Source of the DNA: Okapia johnstoni
Taxonomy: Eukaryota; Chordata; Mammalia; Artiodactyla; Giraffidae
DNA: 64,000 bases
Direction: 5' to 3'
Assembly (NCBI GenBank): GCA_024291935.2
Contig: CM044306.1
Coordinates: 19,663,001 to 19,727,000 of the forward strand
Of the stretch, positions 54,726 through 64,000 are shown piece after piece (position 1 is the first letter of the stretch; each line of letters starts with the position of its first letter). The position numbers and the translations under genes were made by a program. The notes beneath the pieces are model-generated. The model made no database searches, had not been told where the DNA came from, and saw only the letters and a list, made by a program, of their open reading frames with translations.

Positions 54726-55309
54726 TGGGAATTCTTTGTCCTCTGCTTTGTATGTTTGTTTGTTTATTTTCTTTTTCCCATAGCCCCACTTTTCAATATA
54801 CTATTATAACTTCTTTGTTTATTTTATGGATTGTTTATTGCTGTTTTCCCTGATAAAACGTGAGCTCCACAGGGTGAGCATTTTTGTTTGTTTCACTCAC
54901 TGTTGCTCCAGTGCTCAGAATAGTACCTGGCACATTGCAGGAGTTCACTAAGTACTCACTGAATGAAGGCAGGACTATCCTTCTTCTTCTTCTTCTTTTT
55001 TTTTTTTAGCAATAATCATTTCTATGCTTTTTTTTTTGTGGTTTTTCCAACTATGTATCCCTTCCAAATAATGCAATTTAGTTTTTCTTATTTTAACTCT
55101 ATGTAATTATTCAAAATGTCTATGCAGAGTAATCAGTCTCTAGCAAAGGCAACAAAAAAAGAGACCCTTAGTAAATACTTTTAAATACTTTAGTAAATAC
55201 TTTTAGCAAATACTCAACCCATAGCAATAAATTCAAACTTAAAGACATTGTCAGAAATGCCTTTCCAAAGGAGTGGCAGAACTGGTTAAGGCAAAAGCTG
55301 GTCCTTATA

Positions 55310-55445
55310 TTGTGTGCTGTGTGTGTGCTCAGTCACTCAGTCATGTTCAACTCATTCCATGGACTGTAGCCCATCAGGCCCCTCTGGCCATGGGATTTCC
55401 CAGACAAAAACACTAGAGTGGGTTGCCATTTCCTTCTCCAGGGCT
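55310..55445 (-). repeat. Bov-A type SINE, reverse, partial
   Basis: 'gctcagtcactcagtcatgt', 'ccatggactgtagcccatca' and 'gggttgccatttccttctcc'. Confidence 0.85.
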
Positions 55446-55800
55446 CCATGTGATTTGAATCCTACTATAACTGTGATTTTTACGTTCCACTTTCTTTTCC
55501 TTAATATTCTGTTATGCGATTCATTCATGTTGTTGTGTGTAGCTGCAATTCATTCATTTTCTCCTGCTGTCAAGTTTCCTATAGTATGAATACACTACAA
55601 TCTGTCCATCCAGCCAGGTGCTGAAGGACATCTGGGCTCTGTCTAGTTTTTGGACAATCTTGTATATGTGTCCTGGCACATATGTTTATAAGATACGTTC
55701 ACAGGAGTGGAGCTGAAAGATCTTAGTGTATATGACTCTTCAACTTAATAAGATAATGTCAAATGGTTTCCAAACTAGTTGCATCAATCTGCCCTCCCAT
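55446..55800 (-). repeat. Old L1-like 3' fragment, reverse
   Basis: 'aatacactacaatctgtcca', 'ggtgctgaaggacatctggg' and 'tgtcaaatggtttccaaact' resemble old L1 3' UTR text in reverse. Family uncertain. Confidence 0.5.
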
Positions 55801-56062
55801 TTGCAATAAGGGCACCTGTCTGCAATAAGGTCACCTCTTTGGACCTCAATCCCCCTGTACTTCCTTTGTAACATTAGAGAACTGGACCAGGGTATTTCTG
55901 AGGTCTCTTTTGGTTCTGTCATCAAGGAGCCTTGAATACATAGCACTTGGGGCTGTACATCCTTGAGGCAACACCTGAGTTGTGAGGGAAAGCGTTGAAC
56001 ACAATCCATGCTTTAGATGAGGCCTCCCAACATCCCAGGATGTCTCTTAAGATTGGTGGCAG

Positions 56063-56228
56063 GACTTCCCTGGTAGTCTAGTGGCTAAGACTCTGCACTC
56101 CCAATGCAGGGGGCTTGGGTTCAATCCCTGGTCAGGGAACAAGATCTCAAATGCCACAATGAAGATTGAAGATCCAGTGTGCCACAACTAAGACCCAACA
56201 CAGCCAAATAAATAAATTAAAAAAAAAA
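56063..56228 (+). repeat. CHR-type SINE, forward
   Basis: 'ggacttccctggtagtctag', 'ggttcaatccctggtcaggg' and 'gacccaacacagccaaataa' with poly(A). Duplication AAGATTGGTG at 56049-56058 and 56229-56238. Confidence 0.93.
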
Positions 56229-56572
56229 AAGATTGGTGTCAGGGTAGAGACTGTGGCCCTGATGGAGCTTGACATCTCTTACCTGTACATCATGACCTCT
56301 GCTTCTACCTACCCTTAAGAGACGTCCCCAGAACAGAACATGACAGAGAGAGAGAAGAGGCAAAAATGATAAATCCACTCAGATATAAGGTAAAACATGG
56401 CAAGTAAAGGCCGAGGGTGAGTGATCTGTTAGGGAGAAGTTGTACAGGTTCTGTCTTGGAAAAGGAAGTGGTATCTGCCTTCCTAGGGGAAAGTTTCCTG
56501 AAAGAAGAGGGAATGTTACAGAAAAACATCTGGTAGGGAGGAAGCAGCAGCAGTTTTTTAGACAGGGTGAGG

Positions 56573-56779
56573 GCTTCCCAGGTAGTTCAGACTGTAAAGG
56601 ATCCACCTGCAGTGTGGGAGATCTGGGTTTGATTCCTGGGTTGGGAAGATCCCCTGGAGGAGGCCATCGCAACCCACTCCAGTATTCTTGCCTGGAGAAT
56701 CCCATGAACAGAGGAGCCTGGTAGGCTACAGTCCATGGGGTCGAAAAGAGTAGGATATGACTGAGCGACTAAGCACACA
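56573..56779 (+). repeat. Bov-tA SINE, forward
   Basis: 'ggcttcccaggtagttcaga', 'ttcttgcctggagaatccca' and 'atatgactgagcgactaagc'. Confidence 0.92.
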
Positions 56780-57412
56780 GAGGGTAAATTTGAGGATGAC
56801 TCGAAAGAGGCCAGCCACGAATCAGTTGGTCTGGCTGGGAAATATTTCCTGAGCACAGATGCTGGCTCTGGTGGACCCTCCCTGGGGCACTTCCCCAGAG
56901 CACACCTGCCTTTGGTTCCAGCTGATGTGGGAAAAAAACTGAGTGTGCAGCAGTGAGAACTCCCCCTGGTTCTCCACAGGGAGGAGGATGACGGGTCTCT
57001 GCAGTCAGAGACCCATGGCTGTCACATGATAGAAGTGGGTTTAGAACTGCAGGCTCTCATAGACCCTCCTCCCAGCTGCATCTTCTCCTTCCTCCTCCCT
57101 ACTGTTCCCCTACAATTCCTTTCCTTCATTCACATATTCAATCCAGCTGATATTCTGTCATGCATACAGTGAGTGCCTAATATGTGCCTAGCCCCCTGTG
57201 AGGCACAGGGGATGGCATAATGAACAGGCACACAGCTGAGTCTTGAGGATCTCATCAGCCAATGGGGAGATGCACTGGATAGGATTATCTTTCCCTCCTC
57301 TTCACCTGAAGCAGGTTGTAGGGGCCTGGGTTTCCCATAGTAGGTGCTCAATGAATATTAGCTAAAATGGATTAAAATCCAGGGAGGAGTCATTAGGCAG
57401 TCTAAAGCTTCT

Positions 57413-57662
57413 TCTTCTTTTTTTGGCTGCCCTGAGTCTTTGTTGTGGCATGGGGACTTCTCTAGTTGGGGTACCAGGGCTTCTCTTGTTGTGGAGCAGG
57501 GTTCCAGAGAGTGCAGGCTTAGTAGCTGCCAAGTGTGGGCCTCTCTAGTTGGGGCTTAGCTGCCTTGTGGCATGTGGAATCTTAGTTTACCGGGATCTAA
57601 ACAGAATCCCCTGTATTGGAAGGCAGATTCTCAACCACTGAACCACCAAGGAAGTCCCCAGA
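57413..57662 (-). repeat. CHR-type SINE, reverse, long
   Basis: 'ttttggctgccctgagtctt' through 'ccactgaaccaccaaggaag'. Duplication CTAAAGCTTCT at 57402-57412 and 57663-57673. Confidence 0.92.
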
Positions 57663-57939
57663 CTAAAGCTTCTGAAACTGAGATAGAATGCCCAAAGCGT
57701 GGGCACAAAGATAGTGAGGCAGGAGGTAGATGCCTCCTCCCTCTGCCCCCAGCATAAAACAATTGGAGATTCATTCCCTGTGGACCAAAACTTTAATACA
57801 AGAATAGCAGGACAATTAAGGGAGGAGGCTGAGCCCTGCCCAGAACACATATTTCTCATTCCCGAAGTCAGGAGACCTCCCTGACCACAGATGCTCAAAA
57901 AGGCTCCTTGGGACTCAAAGGAGGAGTGATGTCAAGGGA

Positions 57940-58440
57940 TGCTCTACCCATAGGCCTTTGTGGTAGAATCCGTCTTGGTTAAGAGATGTGTGCATACATG
58001 GAAGGACACTGAGATATACCAAATATGGACTGTGAACCAGGTAAATAAAAATGATTGGCCAAGGGAAAACTGGAAGAATTGCCCCATTTAAGTGATTTAA
58101 ATTGCCATAAGGGTGCAACACAGGAACTCTCCCTCTGAGTCTGCTAGTGTGCCTACCAACATGTACTGTACTCTTTTTCCTCGTAATAAATACTTTACTT
58201 GCTTCACTACTTTCTGTCTTTGTGGAAATTCTTTTCTGCAAATCCAAAGGGCCAGGGCCCTTGTCACTGATCACTGGTCTAGTGGCTAGGATCTGGTTCT
58301 TTCACTGCCGCGACCCAACCCCAACCTCTGGCTGGGAACCCAAGCCTTGCTCCAAGCCGTTGCAGCCTGAGACCATCAATGGTACCCAGGGACAGGGACC
58401 TGTCCTCTGCCAAGCTGAGGAGGGAGGTGATCCAAATGGG
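57940..58440 (+). repeat. LTR-like repeat with an embedded tRNA-Glu-like segment
   Basis: A run with LTR-style order: AATAAA in 'cgtaataaatactttacttg' (58180-58199), then a U5-like 'cttttctgcaaatcc' and 'gggcccttgtcactg', then a tRNA-Glu-like part (58268-58341) containing 'tggtctagtggctaggat'. No viral genes seen. Edges and family uncertain; it may be a composite SINE instead. Confidence 0.45.
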
Positions 58441-58767
58441 AAAATCAGAAGAGTTTAAAGCTTTTAAGTCAGAGAACAGAAAGATAAGAATAGGGGGTCC
58501 AGATTGATTCACTTGAGGCAGAGGAGCCTCTGTGGTGGCATGGTGGGGTAATGAGGGAGTCTGGGGAGTGTTGGGAGTCTGCAATGGGCCCACTGAGGGA
58601 ACTGAAAAACCTCTATGATTGGCTCATGGATCCTCTGGTCAGCACCTCTCCTCCCTCACTCCTTGGATAGTAACTTTCTTGTTATTCTGCCCAGGATTAG
58701 TCAAACCTGGGTCCAGTAGCATCTAGATGGGGAACTTAATCACTCAGCAAATACTTATTGACTAGGT

Positions 58768-58990
58768 GTATGCATGCTACGTCGCTTCAGTCATGTCTGG
58801 CTCTTTGCGACACTGTGGACTGTAGCCTGCCAGGCTTCTCTGTCCATGGGATTTTCCAGGCAAGAATATTGGAGTGGGTTGCCATGTCCTCCTCCAGGGG
58901 ATCTTCCTGACCCAGGGATTGAACCCGCATCTCTTACATTTCCTGCCTTAGCAAGAGGGTTCTTTACCACTAGCAATACCTGGCAAGCCC
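58768..58990 (-). repeat. Bov-tA SINE, reverse
   Basis: 'cgcttcagtcatgtctggct', 'gggttgccatgtcctcctcc' and a 'tacctggcaagccc' end. Perfect duplication ATTGACTAGGT at 58757-58767 and 58991-59001. Confidence 0.93.
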
Positions 58991-59187
58991 ATTGACTAGG
59001 TACCAGGCCTTACTGAAAGTGCTGGAGAGAGCAATGAGAAAACATATACATCTGCAATATATTGAAGGATAAAGTGTTAGAAATGGAATTGCTGGGGCTG
59101 TGGACATGTGCATTTAAAAATTTTCTCAATATTGTCAAATTGATGTACAAAGTTTGTTACAGCCTGGATGCCTGTTTCTGGATGTGT

Positions 59188-59400
59188 ATTTTTTATTTTA
59201 TTTTATTTTATTTAAGTATGGTTGATTTGCAAAGTGTTAATTTCTGCTTACAGCAAAGTGATTGTTACACATATGTATTCTTTTTTTATAGTCATTTCCA
59301 TTATGGCTTATCACAGGATATTGAATATAGTTCCCAGTGCTATACAGTAGGACCTTGTTGTTTGGATGGATGTATCTCTCTAACCAGGGGGATAATTGCT
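59188..59400 (-). repeat. L1 3' end, reverse, preceded by (TTTTA)n
   Basis: TTTTA repeats at 59188-59213 (the L1 tail read in reverse), then 'tatggttgatttgcaaagtg', 'gcttacagcaaagtgattgt' and 'tatacagtaggaccttgttg'. Confidence 0.75.
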
Positions 59401-60580
59401 ACACAGTAGATTCTCCCTGACTGCAGTCTTCCCACTAGCCCACGAAGATCCTGAGTTGCTGTCCACCAAGGCCAGAAAAGGAGTACCTTCACAGGAGGTG
59501 TTTTCTTTAGCTGTGGAGAAGTGATCCTTCTCCAAGATGGGTGCTATTTGGGGAGATTCTGAGTAGGGGTGGAGCTCATTCCATGTAGGAGAGGAAGGCT
59601 CTCTGACCAACAGGAGAGAGGAGCTGAGGAAATGCTATTTCAAAAAGATGCCTGTGGGGGAAGGGACCAGAAACTGACGTCATCAGGGATCACTTTGTTC
59701 AGGCGTGGGCAACAAGTGTAGCTGCCTTGTTCCTGGCGGTGACTGGATTGGGGGAAGGATTTGGCAAGGTTTTTGTGTACAGCAATGGGGAAACAATGTT
59801 ACAGTGTAACCCCAGCGCCTGGCAGGAATACAGACATGTGGTCTGTTTTCTCACTGCGCTGACCCTTTCACCTGAGCTGCTCAGCGCATGATCCTGCTTC
59901 CTGGAGCTAGACAGCTGTTAGGGTCAGGGAGCAGCTCCAGAGACCTAGAAGACTGGGGTGGACATAGGAAAGCTCCAGGATGTCTCAGCAGTAAATCTAT
60001 GTCTTGGTTTCCAGGACTGTCTGATCTAAAAATTCTGCCCCATAAGTTCACCAATACCTGTCAGACCGGGTGTCCCAGTTTTTGATTTGGAAAATGCAGT
60101 CTCCCTGGTAATGGAGAAGGGGAAGGCAGCAGTTCATTCATTCCTCTTGTCTAAGCGGGAGATAGTGGGGGCGGGGCGGGGAGCACAAGCAGCAGAGATG
60201 GCCCCAGCCCTGAGCTAGAATCGCATTGAATTTTCTGCTCTGTGCGCCCAGGTGAGTAGATGAGTGGTGGTGACTGACGCAAGGTGGTGACTGACCCCTT
60301 CTAGCCCCACCTGCTCACCCGGTCCTCCGTCCTAGCCCACTCACAGTGGGAGTTCTCATCTATTAGTCTCTGCTCTCTGCCTCGCTCCACCAGCTCAAGG
60401 AAGAGGGTCCACGTGCAAATGGGCAAGCAGTCTTGTAAAAAGCGGGTTTAAGCAACTGGGTTCGATGTGGCCGATTTCAAGCTGCCAGGATACGGACGTC
60501 AGTTTCTCCCAAAGCGAGATGGGAAGGAGACTCTGGGTCCCCAAGGCTGCGATACAACCCGTTCGGCCAACACCCCATCC
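59401..60580. other. Unique DNA upstream of the ACLY promoter
   Basis: No repeat family recognised and no supported gene. It may include distal regulatory sequence of ACLY, but I see no motif strong enough to name. Confidence 0.4.
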
Positions 60581-61700
60581 CCCCCTCCCCAACAACCCAT
60601 CGCAGCGGCTGTAGGCCCACCTCCTAAGCGATCAGGCCATGGCCCCCAGCCTCGTACGTTCCCCTCCCAGCGTAGCCCGGCCCATCTCCCCACCGGAGGC
60701 CCCGCCCCCGACCCCTCCCTGGCTCGGCAGACTCCGGAGAGGCGGTGCCCGCCAGCCGGGACAGACGCACCAGGAGGACTACAAGTCCCAGCAAACCCTG
60801 GGGCCTGGCCTCGGGGGCGGGGCTATACCAGGCAGCGAATTGTGAGGAGCTCTGGCGCTCAGGCTAGGGAATGCGTGTGGCCAATGGCCCGGCGGCTCGC
60901 CCCGTGTGCCAATGGGGGCGGGGAGAAGCCCGCTAGCGCCCGGACAAAAGCCAGGACCCTGGCGGCTGCGGGAGGCTGGAGCGCTCCGAGCAGTGGGCGG
61001 TGACTTGGGGCCAGTAGCCTGAACGCCGCGCATAGACTTTGTCGGAGAGGTGAGTGGCGGACGGCTGTTTTCGCGAGATGGACCCCACCTGGTCCAGGAG
61101 CTTCCTGCTTCCCTCCCCCAACCCGGAACCGCCTTCCTCGAAGCCGGCTTGGGGCTCACGCGCGCTCCCTGCACCTGCTTGGAGTTTGGGGGGTCTTAGT
61201 TTTAGGTTAGCCTTCGCTGGGATCCCGGCCGGTGGCCTCGTGTCGCCCTCCCCTCCCCCGCCCCAACTCCTCCCCATTCTAGTTCCCGGAGTTTGCACAA
61301 GGCTGGCCGCCGTTGTTGCCTGTCTTCCCTCCGCCGTATTACATCGCCGCTAACTGGCTCCCCTCATCCCCACCCCGGGACTAGTCGCCGAGCCTCATCG
61401 GGCTTTCTGTGGCCACCTCTTGCCCCCATCTGGGTCCCCCCCGCCATCGGATGCAGGGCAAAGGAGGTAGAGCGGTGGCTAGTCTCCTCACTCCTACTCA
61501 CTAGTCGGTTCAGGCCCTTCCTTTTAGTTCTGTGGAGAGTCGACTGAGCCCCGCGCCAAAGTGGAGGGAGCTAGCAGGGCGCGCAGCCGCCGAGGACCAC
61601 ACGCGGCCGGGCTGCCCCAGGCCTCGCCACGAGGACGTATCCTTGGATGGGCGGCTCAGGGAGGATCCTCCCCGCTGTGGGAGTGCCGTCGGGCCCAGCA
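60580..61700 (+). promoter_or_regulatory. ACLY: ACLY CpG island and promoter
   Basis: CpG-dense stretch around the first exon. Upstream of the exon are GC boxes (GGGGGCGGGGC near 60,815-60,825 and GGGGGCGGGG at 60914-60923) and two CCAAT boxes (60881-60885 and 60909-60913), with no clear TATA box. This arrangement of Sp1 and CCAAT sites agrees with the known ACLY promoter, which is driven by Sp1, NF-Y and SREBP-type factors. Confidence 0.75.
60950..61049 (+). other. ACLY: ACLY exon 1, untranslated (5' edge approximate)
   Basis: ATP-citrate lyase makes cytosolic acetyl-CoA and oxaloacetate from citrate. The exon ends CATAGACTTTGTCGGAGAG followed by donor GTGAGT at 61050, similar to the end of the human ACLY 5' UTR as I recall it (GACTTCGGCAGAG). 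Orientation and position, head-to-head with ODAD4, match human gene order. The start codon lies in exon 2, outside the window; no ACLY protein sequence is present here. The 5' edge is a guess. Confidence 0.65.
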
Positions 61701-64000
61701 GCTAAGCGACAGATGGCCGGGGTGCCCGTCTCTCTCCCCACCCTTGGCGTTGATGCCGAGCTTGGCCGAGACAAGGTCCTCCAGGGGCTGGAGGATGCTG
61801 CCGCCGCCCTCCTGTCGGGCTTGGCAGAGGGCCAGTCCCAGCGCCTGCTGCCCTCTCCAACCTTGGCGGATACCAAGGAGTTCTGCCATTAGGTGGTCCT
61901 CCGGAGTCTGCCTGGGAAGAGGATTTTGCGGGGGGGAAGAAATGCCTAGAACAGTTGGGTCAACCAGCCAACTCCTCTCTAGACCCTTTAACTTTGCACT
62001 GTGTTTCAGCCAGCTCAGATAATTGGATTTCTGAAATTCTGAAATGTTGGGTGAAGGACAGCTGGTAGACCCAGCTACCCAGAGGGGTGTTTTCACTTCT
62101 TAAAGAGCTGCTGCTGCTGCTTTTTTTTTTTTTTTTTTTAATATTTAAAGAGCTTCTTAAACAGCTTGGAAGATGGTAATGGGAACAGCTCTTGAGCTCA
62201 GCTGGGTGGTAGGTGTCTCCACCCCCATTCTCCACTAAGTTTGCTGCAGTAGGGGACCCTCAGAATTCTGTCCCTCTCTTTACTCCGGGGATTGCCTGGC
62301 CTTTCCAAAAAAAAAAAAAAAAGACCACTCCTGTGGATACTAACCTTAAAATAAGTGCTCTTTGTCCTTCTCACAGAGACCCTACATAGCATCCCCAGTG
62401 GTTTTTCTCCACTGGCTGTGTTCCAGGGGTACACGCCTGGGGAACAGACTCCTTTCATTCAGCCTTCCCTGTGGGCTACTTCTGCCCTCCGTGGCTGCTG
62501 TGGATGAACTCAATTCTGGGTCACTTATCCTGTCTGCAGAAAAGACCCCATTCAGCTCAGAAGGGCCCTCCTTTCGATTGAGAGAACATGTGTATGTGTG
62601 TGTTCAGGTCCCCTGCATGATTTTCCCTAAATTTATCTAGGTAACAGTTCCTGGGACCCCAAAGTGGACCCCTAGGATCTTAGCTCTGCCCTGAAACCAT
62701 CTCTGACCAGTATGACAGCACATTCAGTTATTCAGTTACTGGGGAGGCAGCCCAAGACTCCGCAGTGGGTGGGTGTGTGTGTGAGTGTGTGTGGTGTTCC
62801 CAGCCCAGACTGGTTTAAACTTCTAAGTCCCTTTGTCGCTGGAGCCAGTGTTCTTAGCTGTTGGTCTCTGGGCTGTCAGATCATGGTCACAGGTCACCAT
62901 CTTGAAGGGATAAGCAAAATCGGGTATGTGTACATTTTTCTAGGCTTTTCTTTTGGTGCTCGAAAGAGTCTGAGACCCCCTCAAGAGACCCTCCCTCCCC
63001 CTGAATGATTAGATTTGTGATTTATCTCCACCCAGTCCACTCCCTGGCTTTGTGAGCCTTCTTACCCTGTCTTGGTAAATATGCAGAGGCCAGATTCTTT
63101 CCCTGTCTTTTTACTCTATCCTGTAAATTCTGTCTTGGCCTTGAGAGGGCCTGCCGCATCTCTGCCAAAGTACTCTGGTGGCCAGTCGGTGTTTGGGGAG
63201 CTGGCAAAGCTTTTCTATCCTGTGCCATTCCCTTGTTGTCTGTTCTCCCATCCCTCTCCTGAGCACCAGACAGAGATGAGTTCTTGGATCTGAGATCTGA
63301 ACTAAGGCTCAAGGAAATTGTGATTTTTTTTTTTTTCCAGCTGCAGAAGGTCCCTTTTCTCATCCAGGTTCTTTCCAAAGTTGGGTCTTTGTATGGGGGG
63401 GTGGTCGTTGTTCTGGGAGTGTCTCTCTGCTGGAGAGGCTTAGCCGGGGGTTGAGGGAGCGGGGGGGAGGGGGGGCTTCCTTTCTCTTGGAATTTGTGAT
63501 CAGCTCATTACTGATGTGTCCTAACCACTAAGGGTGGTCAGCGGCTGCCCTCTCCTTTATCTGCTTGATCTGCCCTGATCTGTTTGGGAGCGGGTAGGGG
63601 CACATGTACCCATCTGATTTCAGGACCAGTTTTTCTGGTCTGAGTCAAGAAGGTTGGCAAATGGAGCTGGAGTGGGTGGGGCATGAAGGGATATGGGGCA
63701 GTGGGGCTGGTTGAGGGTCTCCTTTGGAAACTCATATAGAGAAGGAGCCAAAAGTCATCCCCGGGGAAGGCGAGAAAAGGGAACATTTCCTTTGAGCCCC
63801 TTCCCAGCTACCCGCCTTTGGGCCAGACACCAGACTGAATGCACCCTTTGTGCCTTGCTGGAGGATAGCTGGGAGGCTCAGCCAGCTAGCCAAGCCGGGA
63901 TTAGAACCTGAAGCCCAGCCTGGCGAATTGGAAAGGAGGTGCAGAGTGGCCCCAGAAACTCTGGCCTTCCCTGAGCTGGGAATGGAGAGACCAACCTTCC
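61050..64000 (+). other. ACLY: ACLY intron 1 (5' part)
   Basis: The first 650 bp continue the CpG island. Then come a T19 run (62121-62139), an A16 run (62307-62322), a TG-rich stretch (about 62766-62796) and a G-rich run near 63,455-63,476. No Bov-tA or CHR SINE is visible, unlike the flanking intergenic DNA. An open frame at 61656-62096 on the minus strand is discussed separately. Confidence 0.55.
62121..62139 (+). repeat. Poly(T) tract, 19 T
   Basis: Pure T run after four CTG units ('gctgctgctgctgc'). Could be the reversed tail of an old retroposed element. Confidence 0.9.

Noticed and set aside
57940..58440. A possible intact endogenous retrovirus near 58 kb.
   Set aside because: Only LTR-like text is seen; there is no gag, pol or env frame nearby and no second LTR that I can pair with it.
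60467..61003. A 178-residue plus-strand frame over the ACLY promoter.
   Set aside because: It crosses the promoter and first untranslated exon, is Pro/Arg/Gly-rich as expected of a CpG island, and has no support as an upstream protein.

Overview
This window is mammalian nuclear DNA from a ruminant, most likely cattle or a close bovid. Two observations support this. The coding sequence falls in many short exons, all with GT/AG borders, spread over kilobases. The introns and intergenic DNA are packed with Pecoran SINEs (Bov-tA and CHR-type tRNA-Glu SINEs), many with visible target-site duplications, plus ruminant L1 3' ends. Gene order (DNAJC7, CNP, ODAD4/TTC25, ACLY) matches the block known from human 17q21. 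No bacterial operon, CRISPR array, plasmid feature or intact virus is present.

Layout. (1) 1-18.7 kb, + strand: DNAJC7 (TPR2), a TPR/J-domain co-chaperone. Thirteen coding exons rebuild residues 27-494; exon 1 lies upstream of the window. (2) 18.7-19.9 kb: a short intergenic gap where DNAJC7 and CNP converge tail to tail. (3) 19.9-27.0 kb, - strand: CNP, the myelin 2',3'-cyclic-nucleotide 3'-phosphodiesterase, complete in four exons (420 aa, with an internal start at Met21). (4) 27.2-29.1 kb: the ODAD4-to-CNP spacer, holding a G-rich CNP upstream region and an LTR-like repeat. (5) 29.1-49.8 kb, - strand: ODAD4 (TTC25), an outer dynein arm docking subunit, complete in 12 exons (686 aa), with a GC-rich promoter containing an RFX X-box-like site. 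(6) 49.9-60.6 kb: repeat-rich intergenic DNA with two tRNA-like relics, an inverted SINE pair, an old L1 split by younger SINEs, and an LTR-like block carrying a tRNA-Glu-like segment. (7) 60.6-64 kb, + strand: the CpG-rich promoter, untranslated first exon and part of intron 1 of ACLY (ATP-citrate lyase).

The genes are neighbours but do not form an operon. DNAJC7 works with HSP70/HSP90 in the cytosol, CNP in oligodendrocyte myelin, ODAD4 in motile cilia and ACLY in cytosolic acetyl-CoA supply. Layout may still couple them: DNAJC7 and CNP end about 1.2 kb apart, and the first canonical poly(A) signal after the ODAD4 stop lies inside the LTR-like repeat only about 0.5 kb upstream of the CNP start. 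I found no convincing undescribed system. The points most worth checking are the ODAD4 X-box, the ODAD4 3' end, the tRNA relics, the near-spacerless inverted SINE pair and an open frame in the ACLY CpG island. Exon borders were read by eye from splice signals and recalled human orthologues; repeat family names are from memory and their edges are approximate.
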